A model generated the notes under the pieces. That model was not told the origin of the DNA. It was given only the letters and a program-made list of their open reading frames with translations, and did no database searches. The translations under genes and the position numbers were made by a program. Shown in pieces: positions 33,731 through 43,930 of a stretch of DNA of 64,000 bases. The DNA is from Branchiostoma floridae (lineage: Eukaryota > Chordata > Leptocardii > Amphioxiformes > Branchiostomatidae). Positions within the stretch are counted from its first letter, which is position 1. Every line of letters starts with the position of its first letter. The stretch spans positions 3,666,706-3,730,705 of the forward strand of contig NC_049983.1 of the NCBI RefSeq assembly GCF_000003815.2, written 5' to 3'.

Positions 33731-36340
33731 CTATACATGAGATTCATTACTCTTTCTAATAGCAAAGCAGTCTTTGATATATTTGCCTATCCTTGCATTA
33801 TGGGAGTCGTGGCATCCAAAGATATATACAAATCTGTCTGTAGCATCGAGTCTCTTGAAATCTGCTGTACTGGATTCGAGAAATGTAAATAGCTCATTAC
33901 GTAAAATAGCGTATCTAGAGCATTCCATTAAAAAGTGAAATTCATCTTCAATATGCTTTGGACAGAAAGGACAGAACCTTTGGTCAGGGGCTACATTGTA
34001 ATATCTACCTGTTTCAATATTCAATTTATGGCTGCTGATTCTTAACTGAGTAATCGCTTTTCGAATTTCAAAATTGTTTATATCATAAAGGTATGTTTCT
34101 TGTTCATAATATTCTTTTGACTTGCTAAGAAAGGACAGCTTTGAATTGTTTTCAATAGAATTAAACCACTTTTGTATATATGTATCTTGTAGCCGGAGGC
34201 GTAGTTGGTTGACAAGATAATCTATATTATAAGCCTCAGGTTTCATCCATATGTGTCCAAAGCCATGGAAACAGAGAATGTCCTTAACATGATTAATCCA
34301 GTCTTGATTATCAGTAAGTACAGTGTTGTATGCATCGCGAAGCAGAGAGTCCTCAGGTAAGTTTACCAAACGGTGCCAGTATCTAATGAGCTGAATTCTA
34401 GCAGGTATTATAATAGGAAAAGTTCCTAACTCTCCTCGCACGCCGTCATTAGATGATTTTGAATGAACACCAAGTAGAAATTTCTGAAAACGTGTGACAA
34501 GTATGTCAAATTCCGGTATATCTAAAGGGAGGCGTGTGTTTTTGGTTGAAAAGCCATCCTTTTCTATATCAAGCCCAGACGCATATCTTAAGAACATGTC
34601 TTTGTCTGGTCTTCTCTCAAAATTAATGATATACGAATGAGTTGCATCAGTGCAAGTGCTCTTTCGAATCGACAGTGGAATATTATTGTCGATCTGAAGT
34701 TTCTTCAATAAGAAAGAGAGAGTATTTTTTGGAGAAGATATAGGGATGTTTTTTGAGACAATAAGTTTCAGTGTTTTCGAGGTATGGTCAAAGCATGTTA
34801 ACTCAGATCCATACATGAGGATAGGTTTTACAAATTTGTCGAAAAGAGTTTTACCTAGCGCTATGGAAATATTTTCGGAAGATAAAAGTGATTTTAATTT
34901 AAAGATAGCTCTCATAGCTTTGGTCTTTAGAAATTTTCTGGCTGTTTTAAATTTACCTGAGGACGTAAAAGGGATTCCAAGGTAGGTGTAACTGTCTGTA
35001 ACTTCTATTTCACTATCATATATGAAGAATTCTTTTGATATTTTTTTTGTATTGCCTTTAGAGAAGATAAGAACTTTTGTTTTAGATACATTGACAGTTA
35101 ATTTCCAATTATCACAGTATGTTTGTAGAGTATTGATGCATTGTTGGAGTCCCTGCTTTGACAATGAAATCAAGGCAAGATCGTCTGCCCAGGACAGACA
35201 ATTAATAGATCTAGAAGTTAAAGTAGCTGCATCACATTGGTCACGGTCAAAACATTGCGGCAGATCATTGATAAATAGGTTAAATAGCAACGGACTTAGG
35301 TTACAACCTTGTCTTACTCCACATGTGGAAAAAAAGGAATCTGATAAACCATTCTCCATTCTAACAGCATAGTTGACATTCATATACATAGATTTCAATA
35401 CATTGAAGAAGTTGCCATCGATACCATGATGTAACAATTTGTAGAATAATCCGTCACGCCATACACTGTCAAATGCTTTTTTCATGTCCACAAAACAAAC
35501 AAATAATTTACCTTTCTTTTTTTGTGTGTATTTTTCAATAAGAGATTTTAGAATGAATACATTATCAGCAGTACGGCATTTTTTTCGGAATCCAAATTGT
35601 GTGTCCGCTAACAAATTATTATCTTCTACAAAATTTTGTAATCTAGTATTTAGGAGACGCGTAAATAATTTAGATAGACAACTCGAGAGAGCAATGCCTC
35701 TGTAATTGTCAACATTCGACTTGTCACCTGATTTGAATATCGGAGTGAGAATACTAGTATTCCAGTTAGATGGAAATGAACCTTCTGAAAGAATAGTATT
35801 GAAAAGGGTAACCAATGACTGGTATAACTGTTTTGATCCCTGTTTTAACATATCATTAGAAATAGAATCTATACCACAGGCCTTTCCAGACTTTAATTGT
35901 TTGACGCCATCTAAAACTTCTTCCATAGTAAATGGATAATCCAGCAAATTAGATGGGTTTTTATCTAAATGTTTGATTTGTTCTGTGATTGTTTTTTCGA
36001 AATCCGTGTCAAAGTTTTTATTCTTTGTTAGATTATTCAGTCCTTTAAAGTGTTCTGTCCATTCAGTGCTGGTAATATTAGGGTCAGTTGTATTCTTCTG
36101 TGTTTTTCCGTTAACTTCGCTATCTAGAAAATTTAACAATGACCAAAATTCTTTTGGATTTTTTTCGCTCATATTTTCTAATTTTGTCAATATTTCAGCC
36201 TTATATCTTCGTTTGCATTGTTTAAGGAGTTCTTGTACTCTTTTAGAGTTGAGAAGTATTTGATTCTTGTTTCGTGAGCCCATGGTTCTTTTTTTAACTG
36301 TAAGGATAGTCTTTTCAGTCGTTGGCGCAAGGACCAACAA
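33731..36340 (-). CDS. LINE reverse transcriptase part of ORF2
   Basis: An open frame of 869 codons. RT motifs are FGFRKKCRTADN, LFVCFVDMKKAFDSVW (motif A aspartate), GVRQGCNLSPLLFNLFINDL (motif B) and LSWADDLALIS (catalytic DD, motif C). The C-terminus has CPFCPKHIEDEFHFLMECSRY, the zinc-binding-like segment common in invertebrate LINEs. The reported start is only the beginning of open frame; the true protein continues from the endonuclease part through a frameshift. Only one lesion is visible, so the copy is young. Confidence 0.92.
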   Translation of the reverse strand: MLVLAPTTEKTILTVKKRTMGSRNKNQILLNSKRVQELLKQCKRRYKAEILTKLENMSEKNPKEFWSLLNFLDSEVNGKTQKNTTDPNITSTEWTEHFKGLNNLTKNKNFDTDFEKTITEQIKHLDKNPSNLLDYPFTMEEVLDGVKQLKSGKACGIDSISNDMLKQGSKQLYQSLVTLFNTILSEGSFPSNWNTSILTPIFKSGDKSNVDNYRGIALSSCLSKLFTRLLNTRLQNFVEDNNLLADTQFGFRKKCRTADNVFILKSLIEKYTQKKKGKLFVCFVDMKKAFDSVWRDGLFYKLLHHGIDGNFFNVLKSMYMNVNYAVRMENGLSDSFFSTCGVRQGCNLSPLLFNLFINDLPQCFDRDQCDAATLTSRSINCLSWADDLALISLSKQGLQQCINTLQTYCDNWKLTVNVSKTKVLIFSKGNTKKISKEFFIYDSEIEVTDSYTYLGIPFTSSGKFKTARKFLKTKAMRAIFKLKSLLSSENISIALGKTLFDKFVKPILMYGSELTCFDHTSKTLKLIVSKNIPISSPKNTLSFLLKKLQIDNNIPLSIRKSTCTDATHSYIINFERRPDKDMFLRYASGLDIEKDGFSTKNTRLPLDIPEFDILVTRFQKFLLGVHSKSSNDGVRGELGTFPIIIPARIQLIRYWHRLVNLPEDSLLRDAYNTVLTDNQDWINHVKDILCFHGFGHIWMKPEAYNIDYLVNQLRLRLQDTYIQKWFNSIENNSKLSFLSKSKEYYEQETYLYDINNFEIRKAITQLRISSHKLNIETGRYYNVAPDQRFCPFCPKHIEDEFHFLMECSRYAILRNELFTFLESSTADFKRLDATDRFVYIFGCHDSHNARIGKYIKDCFAIRKSNESHV

Positions 36341-37464
36341 GACTGGTCAAACCACGCTTTATTCTTTTTGATTTGTGTTTTCTTAACTTGTTTTCTACGT
36401 CTTATTTTCAGTGACCTTAATGATGCATCTATTAAAATTTCCGTAAAGCGCGACACAGCATTTTCGGCTGAATGAAATGTTTCCTGACAGAAGTCGTTTA
36501 ATTTCGAGCTTGTTTCAGAGCTATTCAATGTCGCCGAGAACAGATCACTTGAATTTTCGTCCCAGATAAATCTTAATGGGTTTGGTTTAGATGGACATTT
36601 CTCTTCTGAGATCAGAGGAGCGTGCTTTGTCGACAAAGAGAAAGAAACATTACAATGGTCGGAAAAAGGCGATAATGGACTAACGTGCACATATTGAATA
36701 TCGGAAAGCATTGACCTTTGTGTGATGCAATAATCTACTACACTCGAACCGTTATAATGATGGCATGTAAAATCTCCCTTTAAATCACCTGCAAACCTGC
36801 CGTTTAAAATAGTTAAATCTGCTGAGGAACATAGCTCAAGCAGACATCTCCCGTAATTATTAACTTTAACATCCCTATTGTTTCTGTTTTTAACGTCCAT
36901 TACATCCGCTGTAAGCATATCGGAGGAATCGGTATTAAAATATGTTTCTGTAATTGACCCTGTTCTTGCATTCAAATCTCCTACGATAACAATATCTCCT
37001 AAATTTGAAAATTTGCAAATATCATTGGATAATGTGTCAAAAGGATCAATTTCTGAAGACTTTGGAAAAGTTTCGGGGGGAATACAAACATTACAAAGGT
37101 ATACATCATTAGTAAGGCCGAAAAAATATTTGTCTAATTTACACCAGATGGTGTCTGGTGAACTACTGTCGAGTTTGTGGATACCCTTCTTAAAAGAACT
37201 TCTGAAAAAAGTGGCTACCCCACCTGAATTCCTTTTTGCTTTCTTCTTTCTACTTCTACAACTACTAAAAAGACTAAAACCTGGAAAATCAAAATCTACA
37301 AAGTTGTCTGCCCAGGTTTCTTGAATACAAATCAAATCGCTATTACTAAAGAAAGAACAAAAATCAACATCACAAAACTTTTTAGCACAACCGCCTTGAA
37401 TATTCCAGGTGGACAAAATTAGGGCGGACTTTTTTCCCATTACAGTGAGAAACTTTGAAGGCAT
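36187..37464 (-). CDS. LINE endonuclease (APE-like) part of ORF2
   Basis: The 425-codon frame starts MPSKFLTVMGKK; the methionine of MGKKSALILSTWNIQG is an alternative start. Exonuclease-endonuclease-phosphatase motifs are in order: STWNIQG, CIQETWAD, VGDLNARTG, VVDYCI and SPFSDHCN (the SDH catalytic motif). This domain nicks target DNA to start target-primed reverse transcription. The frame ends in LNNANEDIRLKY, where the RT frame takes over in a different phase, so one base has been lost or gained there. Confidence 0.9.
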   Translation of the reverse strand: MPSKFLTVMGKKSALILSTWNIQGGCAKKFCDVDFCSFFSNSDLICIQETWADNFVDFDFPGFSLFSSCRSRKKKAKRNSGGVATFFRSSFKKGIHKLDSSSPDTIWCKLDKYFFGLTNDVYLCNVCIPPETFPKSSEIDPFDTLSNDICKFSNLGDIVIVGDLNARTGSITETYFNTDSSDMLTADVMDVKNRNNRDVKVNNYGRCLLELCSSADLTILNGRFAGDLKGDFTCHHYNGSSVVDYCITQRSMLSDIQYVHVSPLSPFSDHCNVSFSLSTKHAPLISEEKCPSKPNPLRFIWDENSSDLFSATLNSSETSSKLNDFCQETFHSAENAVSRFTEILIDASLRSLKIRRRKQVKKTQIKKNKAWFDQSCWSLRQRLKRLSLQLKKEPWAHETRIKYFSTLKEYKNSLNNANEDIRLKY

Positions 37465-37651
37465 TTAAACTACAGGAACCCAGCTATTGTGATAGTATTC
37501 AGATCTATAAGATAAATGTATAGCACGATACCTTGGTATAACTGCTATGATATCCATAAGTGACCGCTAGCGTTCACTTAGTATTTAAGATAAAAGGAAG
37601 TTCAGGGCCTTGCGGAGACTTTTCCCGAAGTGTTTCAGTTCCAGGCCGGGG

Positions 37652-38070
37652 ATCATTGGAAATGACTTACGAGGCTTCAAATACAGCTTCCTCCTTGTCA
37701 TTCTCATGTATAAACTGGGAAGAAGCATATGATGCTGCCTCAGCGTCATTACCAGACTCAAAGTTATCGCAAGAAGGGGTATAAATACTACAGTACCATT
37801 ATCATCATTATCATCATTTCCGTGGATGATATGAGAAACTGCAGATTCAGACCGTTTTCTGTTATCCTTATATATGGCTGGCGAGACATTACTTATTGCA
37901 TCGTCATTGTCATGCCCATAGACAAACTGAGAGAAAATACCCAATTCTGTCTCATCCTCACCACCGATCATACCCTTAAACCCCTGAGTAGGAAGTACCT
38001 CCTCACACTCATACTGATTGAGGGCCTGAGAAGCATCAGCCACTATTTTCTCCTCCAGAATAAACTGTTT
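37652..38070 (-). pseudogene. Partial third LRR-Ig receptor tail copy (upstream half)
   Basis: The minus-strand sequence starts near AAATAGTGGCTGATGC and encodes ADASQALNQYE, FVYGHDNDDA, SPAIYKDN and HIIHGNDDND, aligning with the cytoplasmic tail of the receptors (ADASQAINQY, CIYGNDSDEA, SPAIYKNN, VIYGNDDED). The frame breaks at a CCCCTTCTT segment and a TAA follows where the paralogue reads on. There is no ectodomain. It begins right after the 3' UTR of the paralogue at 38274, so it looks like a tandem duplication of a tail, later cut by the LINE. Confidence 0.8.
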
Positions 38071-38273
38071 CTTCTGTTTCTTTTATTTACATGGAGGTCT
38101 TGCCAATGCTGAAATATTTACATGATATGAGCAAATCTAACATTTACTGATACAAGATATCATTACTATTCGTAGAATAACCGAGGAGCATCATCGTCAC
38201 TTCCTTTGATGATATTAAAAAAACATTAGATTGTGCTTGTTTTCCGTTATTATGGTTAATTGCTGATAAGGCG

Positions 38274-40169
38274 TCAGGCATTAACTGTCTCTTTTTTACT
38301 AGTATTCTCATAGGTTATCTGAGAAGAAGCATTTGGTACTGCCTCAACCTTATCACCAGACTCATGGCTAAACCGAGAAGGGGTAGATACTGCCATATCA
38401 TCATCATCGTCATTTCCATAGATGATATGATGGACAGAAGATTTCGCCTGTTTACCATCATTTATGTAGATGGCTGGCGAGGCAGTAGACATTGCTTCAC
38501 CATTGTCACTTCCATAGACAAACTGAGATGAAGTAAATTCAACCTCATCGCCATACACACGGTTAAACTCAGGAGAAGATACAGCCTCCCCGCCATACAC
38601 ACGATTAAACTCAGGAGAAGATACAGCTTCCCCATCATACACACGGTTAAACTCAGGAGAAGATACAGCCTCCCCACTGCCATACTGATTTATAGCCTGA
38701 GAGGCACCAGCTAATGTTTCCTCATAACCCCTGTCATACACGTGCTGATCATCTTCAACACTAGGTACAGTCTCCTCGTCATTATTTTCATACGTAAATG
38801 GCTCGTGAACTATCACTGCCTGGGCTGCACAATCCGATTCATTTCGACTTCCTCCTTTTGGAGATTCAGCCTCCTTAAAGGGAAGACCTGCTTCCTTGTA
38901 AGGTTGCTTCATTGTACCTGTTTCTTCCTCATTGTCATGTAACGTTATGTTAGCTCGTTCGTTTGTATCGGCTTCATCATTATTCTCATATATAATATTG
39001 ATAGCCTGGTCTTTTTTACCTGTGGGGCAGTGGGTGTTGCCAAGGGTTGGCGATTTACCTCCCAAGTGCCCCCTGGGTGCAGGGGCCAAAGGGGGCTTTT
39101 CGGCCCTACGTTGAAACAAAACTGAAGCAACGCCAAATATAATCAGGATTGCGAAAAATGTACCTGAGCCAACTGACAGGGAGAATACCAACGGGTCAGC
39201 ATTGCTTTCTGTCTTGCCAAGTGGCAAAGATGCTGACGAAGTAAGTTGGGGGGGAGGTGAAGACGGGCCTTTGATGTCAACAATTAGTGTGGCAGATGCG
39301 GTTCCAACTGGGCTCACTGCAATGCAGCTATACAGACCAGCATCTGCTACAGTAACCACTGTTATGGTAATGGTAAAAGTTGTACCATTCACCTCTACAA
39401 TTACTCTCCCATCTGACTCGTCAGCGCTTGTATTGATGCCAGATGGGAGAATGGCTGTAAAGTTCGGTGAGGGGATTCCTGAAGCTTCACAGACCAAACG
39501 TAGATTGTCCCCCCAAACTGATGTATTATTCTTGACCCTCTGAAACCTCAAAGTGATTGGGTCTTCAGACAGCGTGGAAAATATAAGGCTTGTGACTGCA
39601 GATCTATTTGCACTGCTAAGTCGTGTTGGTGATGATATGGCTGATGGCATTTGCCTATCAGGGGACAATGTGTATGATGCGGAGCCGGTAGGGCCTGTTG
39701 AGGTAAGAACTGAGCCTGTAGCAACAGGACCGTCTGTACTACTAAGTGTTGTAGTTGTTGTTATACCATCAACAGACAGAGTAGAAAGTGCGAAGCTAAT
39801 AGGGCTTGTTGGGGCAATTGTTGATCCTGTACCAATGGCGCTGTATGAGGTTATTGGTGTTATTGGTGTTGGCATTCTAATCTCAATAGACAGTGTCGCA
39901 AATGAAGAACCAACATAATTTGATGCCATGCAAACGTACAAACCTGCATCTGTTTTGGTAAAATCCCTTACAATGATACTACCATTCTCACTCACAGTAA
40001 CTCGCTCATCTGGCCTGGCAGTTGCGTTGTGGCCAGGTGGAAGAATGGCCGTAATGTCTGGTTTAGGAATCCCTGAAGCCTTACAGATTAAATGAAGCGC
40101 ATTTCCACTGAACAGTGTGACATCTTTGCCCCTTTGAAAACCCACGATTTTCGGTTTTTCACAGATCAA
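38274..40169 (-). CDS. Open frame of paralogue B: Ig domains, TM and cytoplasmic tail
   Basis: An open block of 631 codons running from just after the LRRCT to the stop. Both Ig domains keep their cysteine pairs. The TM helix is followed by FQRRAEKPP and a long acidic tail with tyrosines about every 14-30 residues. A polyadenylation signal (AATAAA on the minus strand) lies near 38083-38088. Confidence 0.9.
   Translation of the reverse strand: MICEKPKIVGFQRGKDVTLFSGNALHLICKASGIPKPDITAILPPGHNATARPDERVTVSENGSIIVRDFTKTDAGLYVCMASNYVGSSFATLSIEIRMPTPITPITSYSAIGTGSTIAPTSPISFALSTLSVDGITTTTTLSSTDGPVATGSVLTSTGPTGSASYTLSPDRQMPSAISSPTRLSSANRSAVTSLIFSTLSEDPITLRFQRVKNNTSVWGDNLRLVCEASGIPSPNFTAILPSGINTSADESDGRVIVEVNGTTFTITITVVTVADAGLYSCIAVSPVGTASATLIVDIKGPSSPPPQLTSSASLPLGKTESNADPLVFSLSVGSGTFFAILIIFGVASVLFQRRAEKPPLAPAPRGHLGGKSPTLGNTHCPTGKKDQAINIIYENNDEADTNERANITLHDNEEETGTMKQPYKEAGLPFKEAESPKGGSRNESDCAAQAVIVHEPFTYENNDEETVPSVEDDQHVYDRGYEETLAGASQAINQYGSGEAVSSPEFNRVYDGEAVSSPEFNRVYGGEAVSSPEFNRVYGDEVEFTSSQFVYGSDNGEAMSTASPAIYINDGKQAKSSVHHIIYGNDDDDDMAVSTPSRFSHESGDKVEAVPNASSQITYENTSKKETVNA
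38551..38680 (-). repeat. In-frame 42-bp minisatellite in the receptor tail
   Basis: Three copies with exact 42-bp spacing (TACACAC words at 38554, 38596, 38638 on the plus strand). Each encodes EAVSSPEFNRVYGG or a close variant, adding one tyrosine per copy. The intact paralogue has only one diverged copy. Confidence 0.9.
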
Positions 40170-40363
40170 ATTTTCGACCTCTATATATTGTAGCTTTTGC
40201 CCTCGGAACTTTTCAGGTTCCTCACAAATAATTTCGCTTTCAAAAAAAATTAGACTTTAATGGAATCATCCTACAGTCACACTGCCAGGGGTTGTTACGC
40301 AAATCTAAAGTAGCATGTCTGGGTAGGTCATGGAATGTGCCAGGTTGAATGGTTGTCATTTGA

Positions 40364-41173
40364 TTATATCTCAAGTGTAAGATCGTTAGACTTGGGAGAT
40401 TTAAAAAAAGTGCCAGGTTGAATCTCAGTTATATGGTTGGAGTTTAGATCTAAACATTCGAGCCGGTGAAGGTTTGAAAAGATACCAGGACTGATCATTA
40501 TCTGGTTATCCGCTATATCTAATTGCTGGAGCAGGGGCATCTTTGACAACAAATCAGAATCAATGTTACTTATCCGATTTGAGCCCAGGACAAACCATCG
40601 GAGCTGCGGTAGATTGGAGAATGAATCAGGAGGAATTTTAGTTAGGTTATTGATATTCAAGTACAATAGATTCAGCATGGGTAGATTTGAGAGTGCGCCA
40701 GGCTGAATGTGGGTCAGGCCGTTGCCTGTCAGAGCCAAACTTTCAAGACTTGGTAGATTTGAGAATGCTCCAGACGGAATGCTAGATAGATAGTTGTGGC
40801 GCAGGAACAAATTTATCAGCTTAGGTAGATTTGAGAATGTACCGGGCTGAATGCTTTTTAGCTGGTTGGAATCCAGGAGTACATATGTCAGGTGCACAAG
40901 ATCTGAAAATGCTCCAGGCTGCACAATAGATATCTGATTTCTATCCATAAGTATTCCTATTAAACACTTGTACATGGAGAGGTCAGACAAAGATAGGCTT
41001 GTGATGGAATTGTCCTCTAGGTGAAGTTTAGTGATACTTGCGTGTAGACCCTGGGGAACACTGATGAGACCTCTGTTGCTGCAGTCACAGTCTGACGGAC
41101 ATCTGTTGCTGCAGGGCGTGGTTTGTTCATTTTCCTTCTGGAACCACCAGGACCAACCAGAACCAACCAGCAA
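40364..41173 (-). CDS. Open frame of paralogue B: LRRNT and leucine-rich repeats
   Basis: An open block of 269 codons between two of the frameshifts. It has the LRRNT cysteines and about ten typical repeats (LxxLxLxxNxLxxIxPGxFSNLP), including LFLRHNYLSSIPSGAFSNLP and LDIADNQIM. It ends in FFKSPKSND, where the A7/T7 run shifts the phase. Confidence 0.85.
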   Translation of the reverse strand: MLVGSGWSWWFQKENEQTTPCSNRCPSDCDCSNRGLISVPQGLHASITKLHLEDNSITSLSLSDLSMYKCLIGILMDRNQISIVQPGAFSDLVHLTYVLLDSNQLKSIQPGTFSNLPKLINLFLRHNYLSSIPSGAFSNLPSLESLALTGNGLTHIQPGALSNLPMLNLLYLNINNLTKIPPDSFSNLPQLRWFVLGSNRISNIDSDLLSKMPLLQQLDIADNQIMISPGIFSNLHRLECLDLNSNHITEIQPGTFFKSPKSNDLTLEI

Positions 41174-42100
41174 AAGAACCAGTAGTTTTTTAGGATGTAA
41201 GCCATTTTACCTGTAAGGAAAGAGATTCGTTGTATAGTGTGATGAAAAAATGCTACGACCAACACTTGTTCCGATTTCCCTCAAAATGATGAAAAGAAGA
41301 AGTAGCCATCTGTTCAGTTCATTACATGTCCTTTCTGAAAGAAAAAAAAAAGAAGATGCAATATGTTATGTAGTGTCACGGAACTAAAACCACATTTTTC
41401 TTCCGCAAGAAGAGATGTATATACATTTTGGCTATCTTTAACTATCTTACATATGTCATAAGTATGAAATTCTTATCATTCAACACTAAAGAATTAAGGC
41501 ATTTTCGTATTACTCATGCACAAAATGCCATCATTTTATGTTCCACCTACCATAAATTACATCGGTTACATGCAGGGAAGTCTCATTATAGAACATTCAG
41601 GACAAATAGAATTTGTATAAGATTTCTTCCCAAAAGAAGGCTGTCAATTTCCTACATCCTACAATCACTTCTTAACACTACTGTCGTACAGCTCATGTGC
41701 TTTTGGTCCCTTTAGCTTTGCGGTTATTACTTAGTGCCTGGTACCCCAACCATATTTAAAAACAGTTTGATGGACACGATCCTCCGTACAGTCATCAATG
41801 GGTTTACGGTGTTGCCAAGGTGCTTGATGCCACATTAAAGACAGACGTGCCAAATGTCAGACTAATCAATAAAAATGATCTTGATTCACAGGTGCGAAGA
41901 CAGAGATCCAGACAAAAACAACTTGTTCAAAGTATAAAAATCTCATATTAATAAAGAAGGTTATGGTAGCATTTGCAGATGGATTGTTAATGATCCAATA
42001 ATTTGATTGATATATGTTTAATCATGTTTAACTTTACTCAACAACCAGACGAGTGGATTTCCCATCTTTCACCACCAATGAATTATAGTATTTTGTAGTT

Positions 42101-42125
42101 ATGCAAATCAAGTCTACATTTGCAT
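42101..42125. promoter_or_regulatory. Inverted octamer pair ATGCAAAT-N9-ATTTGCAT
   Basis: A perfect pair, about 0.9 kb upstream of paralogue B. The matching place in the other arm (about 47050) has kept one half, reading GGCAAAT, and lost the other. Confidence 0.5.
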
Positions 42126-42972
42126 AACTGACATCTACCAATATTCCTCTTTCAGCTCTCAGTCTGCGACCTCCAATTTGACAGATCGCTCAACGAATTC
42201 TGTAGAAAAGAAACGAATCTTTTTTACACTTTGTGTGTTTTGCTGTCTTCTCAGTCACACTTTTACGTTTTATATGATATTCCTTTTTGGGGGGCAAAAC
42301 TTTTTTATTCGCACGCTCGCATCGGTTTTGGGGTTCCCAGAACATCTCATTCCTATAATCAAATCAACATGCACAGGGGGAGAGGGATCCTAGATTTCAA
42401 AGAAAGCAAGGGTCTTTATGAGCTACAGTCGGTTAGCAATAAGAAAAATTAATCAGTAGCTGTTCTAATGTTGAAAGCATCAGTCGGCTTGATCTAACAC
42501 ATGTGCCGAACCATTGGTAGACTAATCTGCCCTTTCGAAATCTTTTTACAATAATTTTTTTTTTGACACGTCATCTATCTCGGTGTAACTGAGACTAAGA
42601 GGACAGATATGGAAACCGCATATCCAGACATTTGCGAATCAAACAGCTATGAAATTCTTCAAACCCTTCTGGAACCACAGAGTGCACCATATTAACACTA
42701 TATTAACACTCGGTTCTATAAGTAGTTCAATCAGAACCAGAAGTCACTCCAACCAGATTCACCCGTAGATTTTTCCTGGACAAGTCAGCAGCTATTGTTT
42801 TTGGAAAATCAGACCGTCTGACTCAAGCTCGTAAGATGACAAAATTAGTACTTTTTGGAAACAAATGCTTTTCAAACAAGCTGCAAAATTCGGCGGTCTT
42901 CACCGTTCTGCCCAAAGGGGTGTGTATTCTATTTTAGAGCCTAACCTACCAAAAGATTGAATTGTTTATTCA

Positions 42973-43096
42973 TCTCTCTCTCTCTCTCTTTCTCTTTCTC
43001 TTTCTCTTTCTCTTTCTCTTTCTCTTTCTCTTTCTCTTTCTCTTTCTCTTTCTCTTTCTCTTTCTCTTTCTCTTTCTCTCTCTCTCTCTCTCTCTT

Positions 43097-43150
<54 letters not shown>
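42973..43150. repeat. (TCTTTC)n and (TA)n microsatellites
   Basis: A pyrimidine hexanucleotide array (42973-43096) runs into a TA array (43099-43150). It is absent from the equivalent place in the right arm, so it arose after the inverted duplication. Confidence 0.9.
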
Positions 43151-43151
<1 letters not shown>

Positions 43152-43878
43152 TATATACATATATTACTCTGAAAGCAGTAACCAATAGCTGTTCTAATGA
43201 TGAAAGCAGACGTCGGCTTGATCTAACACATGTGGCGAACCATTGGTAGACTAATCTGCTTTTGGGAAATCTTTATACAGTAGATTTTGTTTCTGACACG
43301 TCGTCTATCTCTGTATAACTCATAGTAAGATAGAAGACAAATGGAAACTTGCACCTATGAATGAACCTATTAAAGTACGGATTTTTAGCCTCTTATGTAA
43401 TGTACATTGTGTCGCTTGCCAGTTGTGTTGCGCGCTATTTTGACAGAAACATTGACACCGCCTATCCAGACATCTTCGAATCAAACATCTACAACATTCT
43501 CGACACACCTCTGGAATCGCAGAGTGCATTATATTCTATATCAATGCGTTCACTAAGAGACATTCAACCTATCAATGTCCTAAACACGAAGATAACAAGA
43601 ATAGACCCCCTCCCCGAAATAATACTTATCGTGTGAACGGCTGTTGTCGGAATGCTCAATGTCGGACTTACATATCTTTTCTTAACCATTAAATGTTGCA
43701 ACTACGTGTAAGTAGCCCAATTAGAACCAACTGTCACAACAACCCGTTTCTTCTGTAGATTTTTCTTTGACAAGTCAGCAGGTATTGTTGGATGTAAAAT
43801 CCGACCGTCTGACACGAGCTCCTCACCGAGGTTGTGTGGCCACACCTGGTCAGCCTCATTAGTGTCTGGGTTCTGAGC

Positions 43879-43901
43879 TGACGTCACTTGGAGCATGCGC
43901 A
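43879..43901. promoter_or_regulatory. CRE plus NRF1-like site, left arm of palindrome
   Basis: TGACGTCA (43879-43886) followed by GCATGCGCA (43893-43901). The same pair is mirrored at 44665-44687. These match CREB/ATF and NRF1 consensus words; activity is inferred. Confidence 0.4.
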
Positions 43902-43930
43902 GTGTACGGTTTGCGACGTGACTAATTAAT

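Larger units (their letters stand above)
33561..37651 (-). mobile_element. Nearly full-length APE-type non-LTR retrotransposon (LINE), 4.1 kb
   Basis: The minus-strand element has a ~190-bp 5' leader, an endonuclease-RT ORF split by one frameshift near 36220-36260, and a short 3' tail ending AATAAAATTCTACGTATG without a long poly-A. It is flanked by ATCATT duplications and inserted into the degenerate receptor tail copy. I see no ORF1. A relic of the same family lies at 19290-19760. Clade not determined from sequence alone. Confidence 0.9.
38274..41205 (-). pseudogene. LRR-Ig receptor paralogue B, one reading frame broken by three homopolymer frameshifts
   Basis: Start ATG at 41205 (MAYILKN). 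Order: signal peptide, LRRNT with four cysteines (CSNRCPSDCDC), leucine-rich repeats, LRRCT (NPWQCDCRM), Ig 1 (LICKASG, YVCMASN), a Ser/Thr/Pro-rich mucin-like linker, Ig 2 (LVCEASG, YSCIAVS), a TM segment (GTFFAILIIFGVASVLF) and an acidic tail. The tail has YEN, YIN and YGN motifs and a 14-residue repeat (EAVSSPEFNRVYGG). Frame changes sit in homopolymers: T6 at 41186-41191 (one base short), A7 at 40403-40409 (one extra) and A8 at 40242-40249 (one extra). Correcting these would restore the frame, so it may be a real gene with sequencing errors or a young pseudogene. The tail stops earlier than in the intact paralogue. Confidence 0.85.

Noticed and set aside
42957-43249. Low-complexity ORFs across the pyrimidine and TA microsatellites
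   Set aside because: Pure microsatellite translation.
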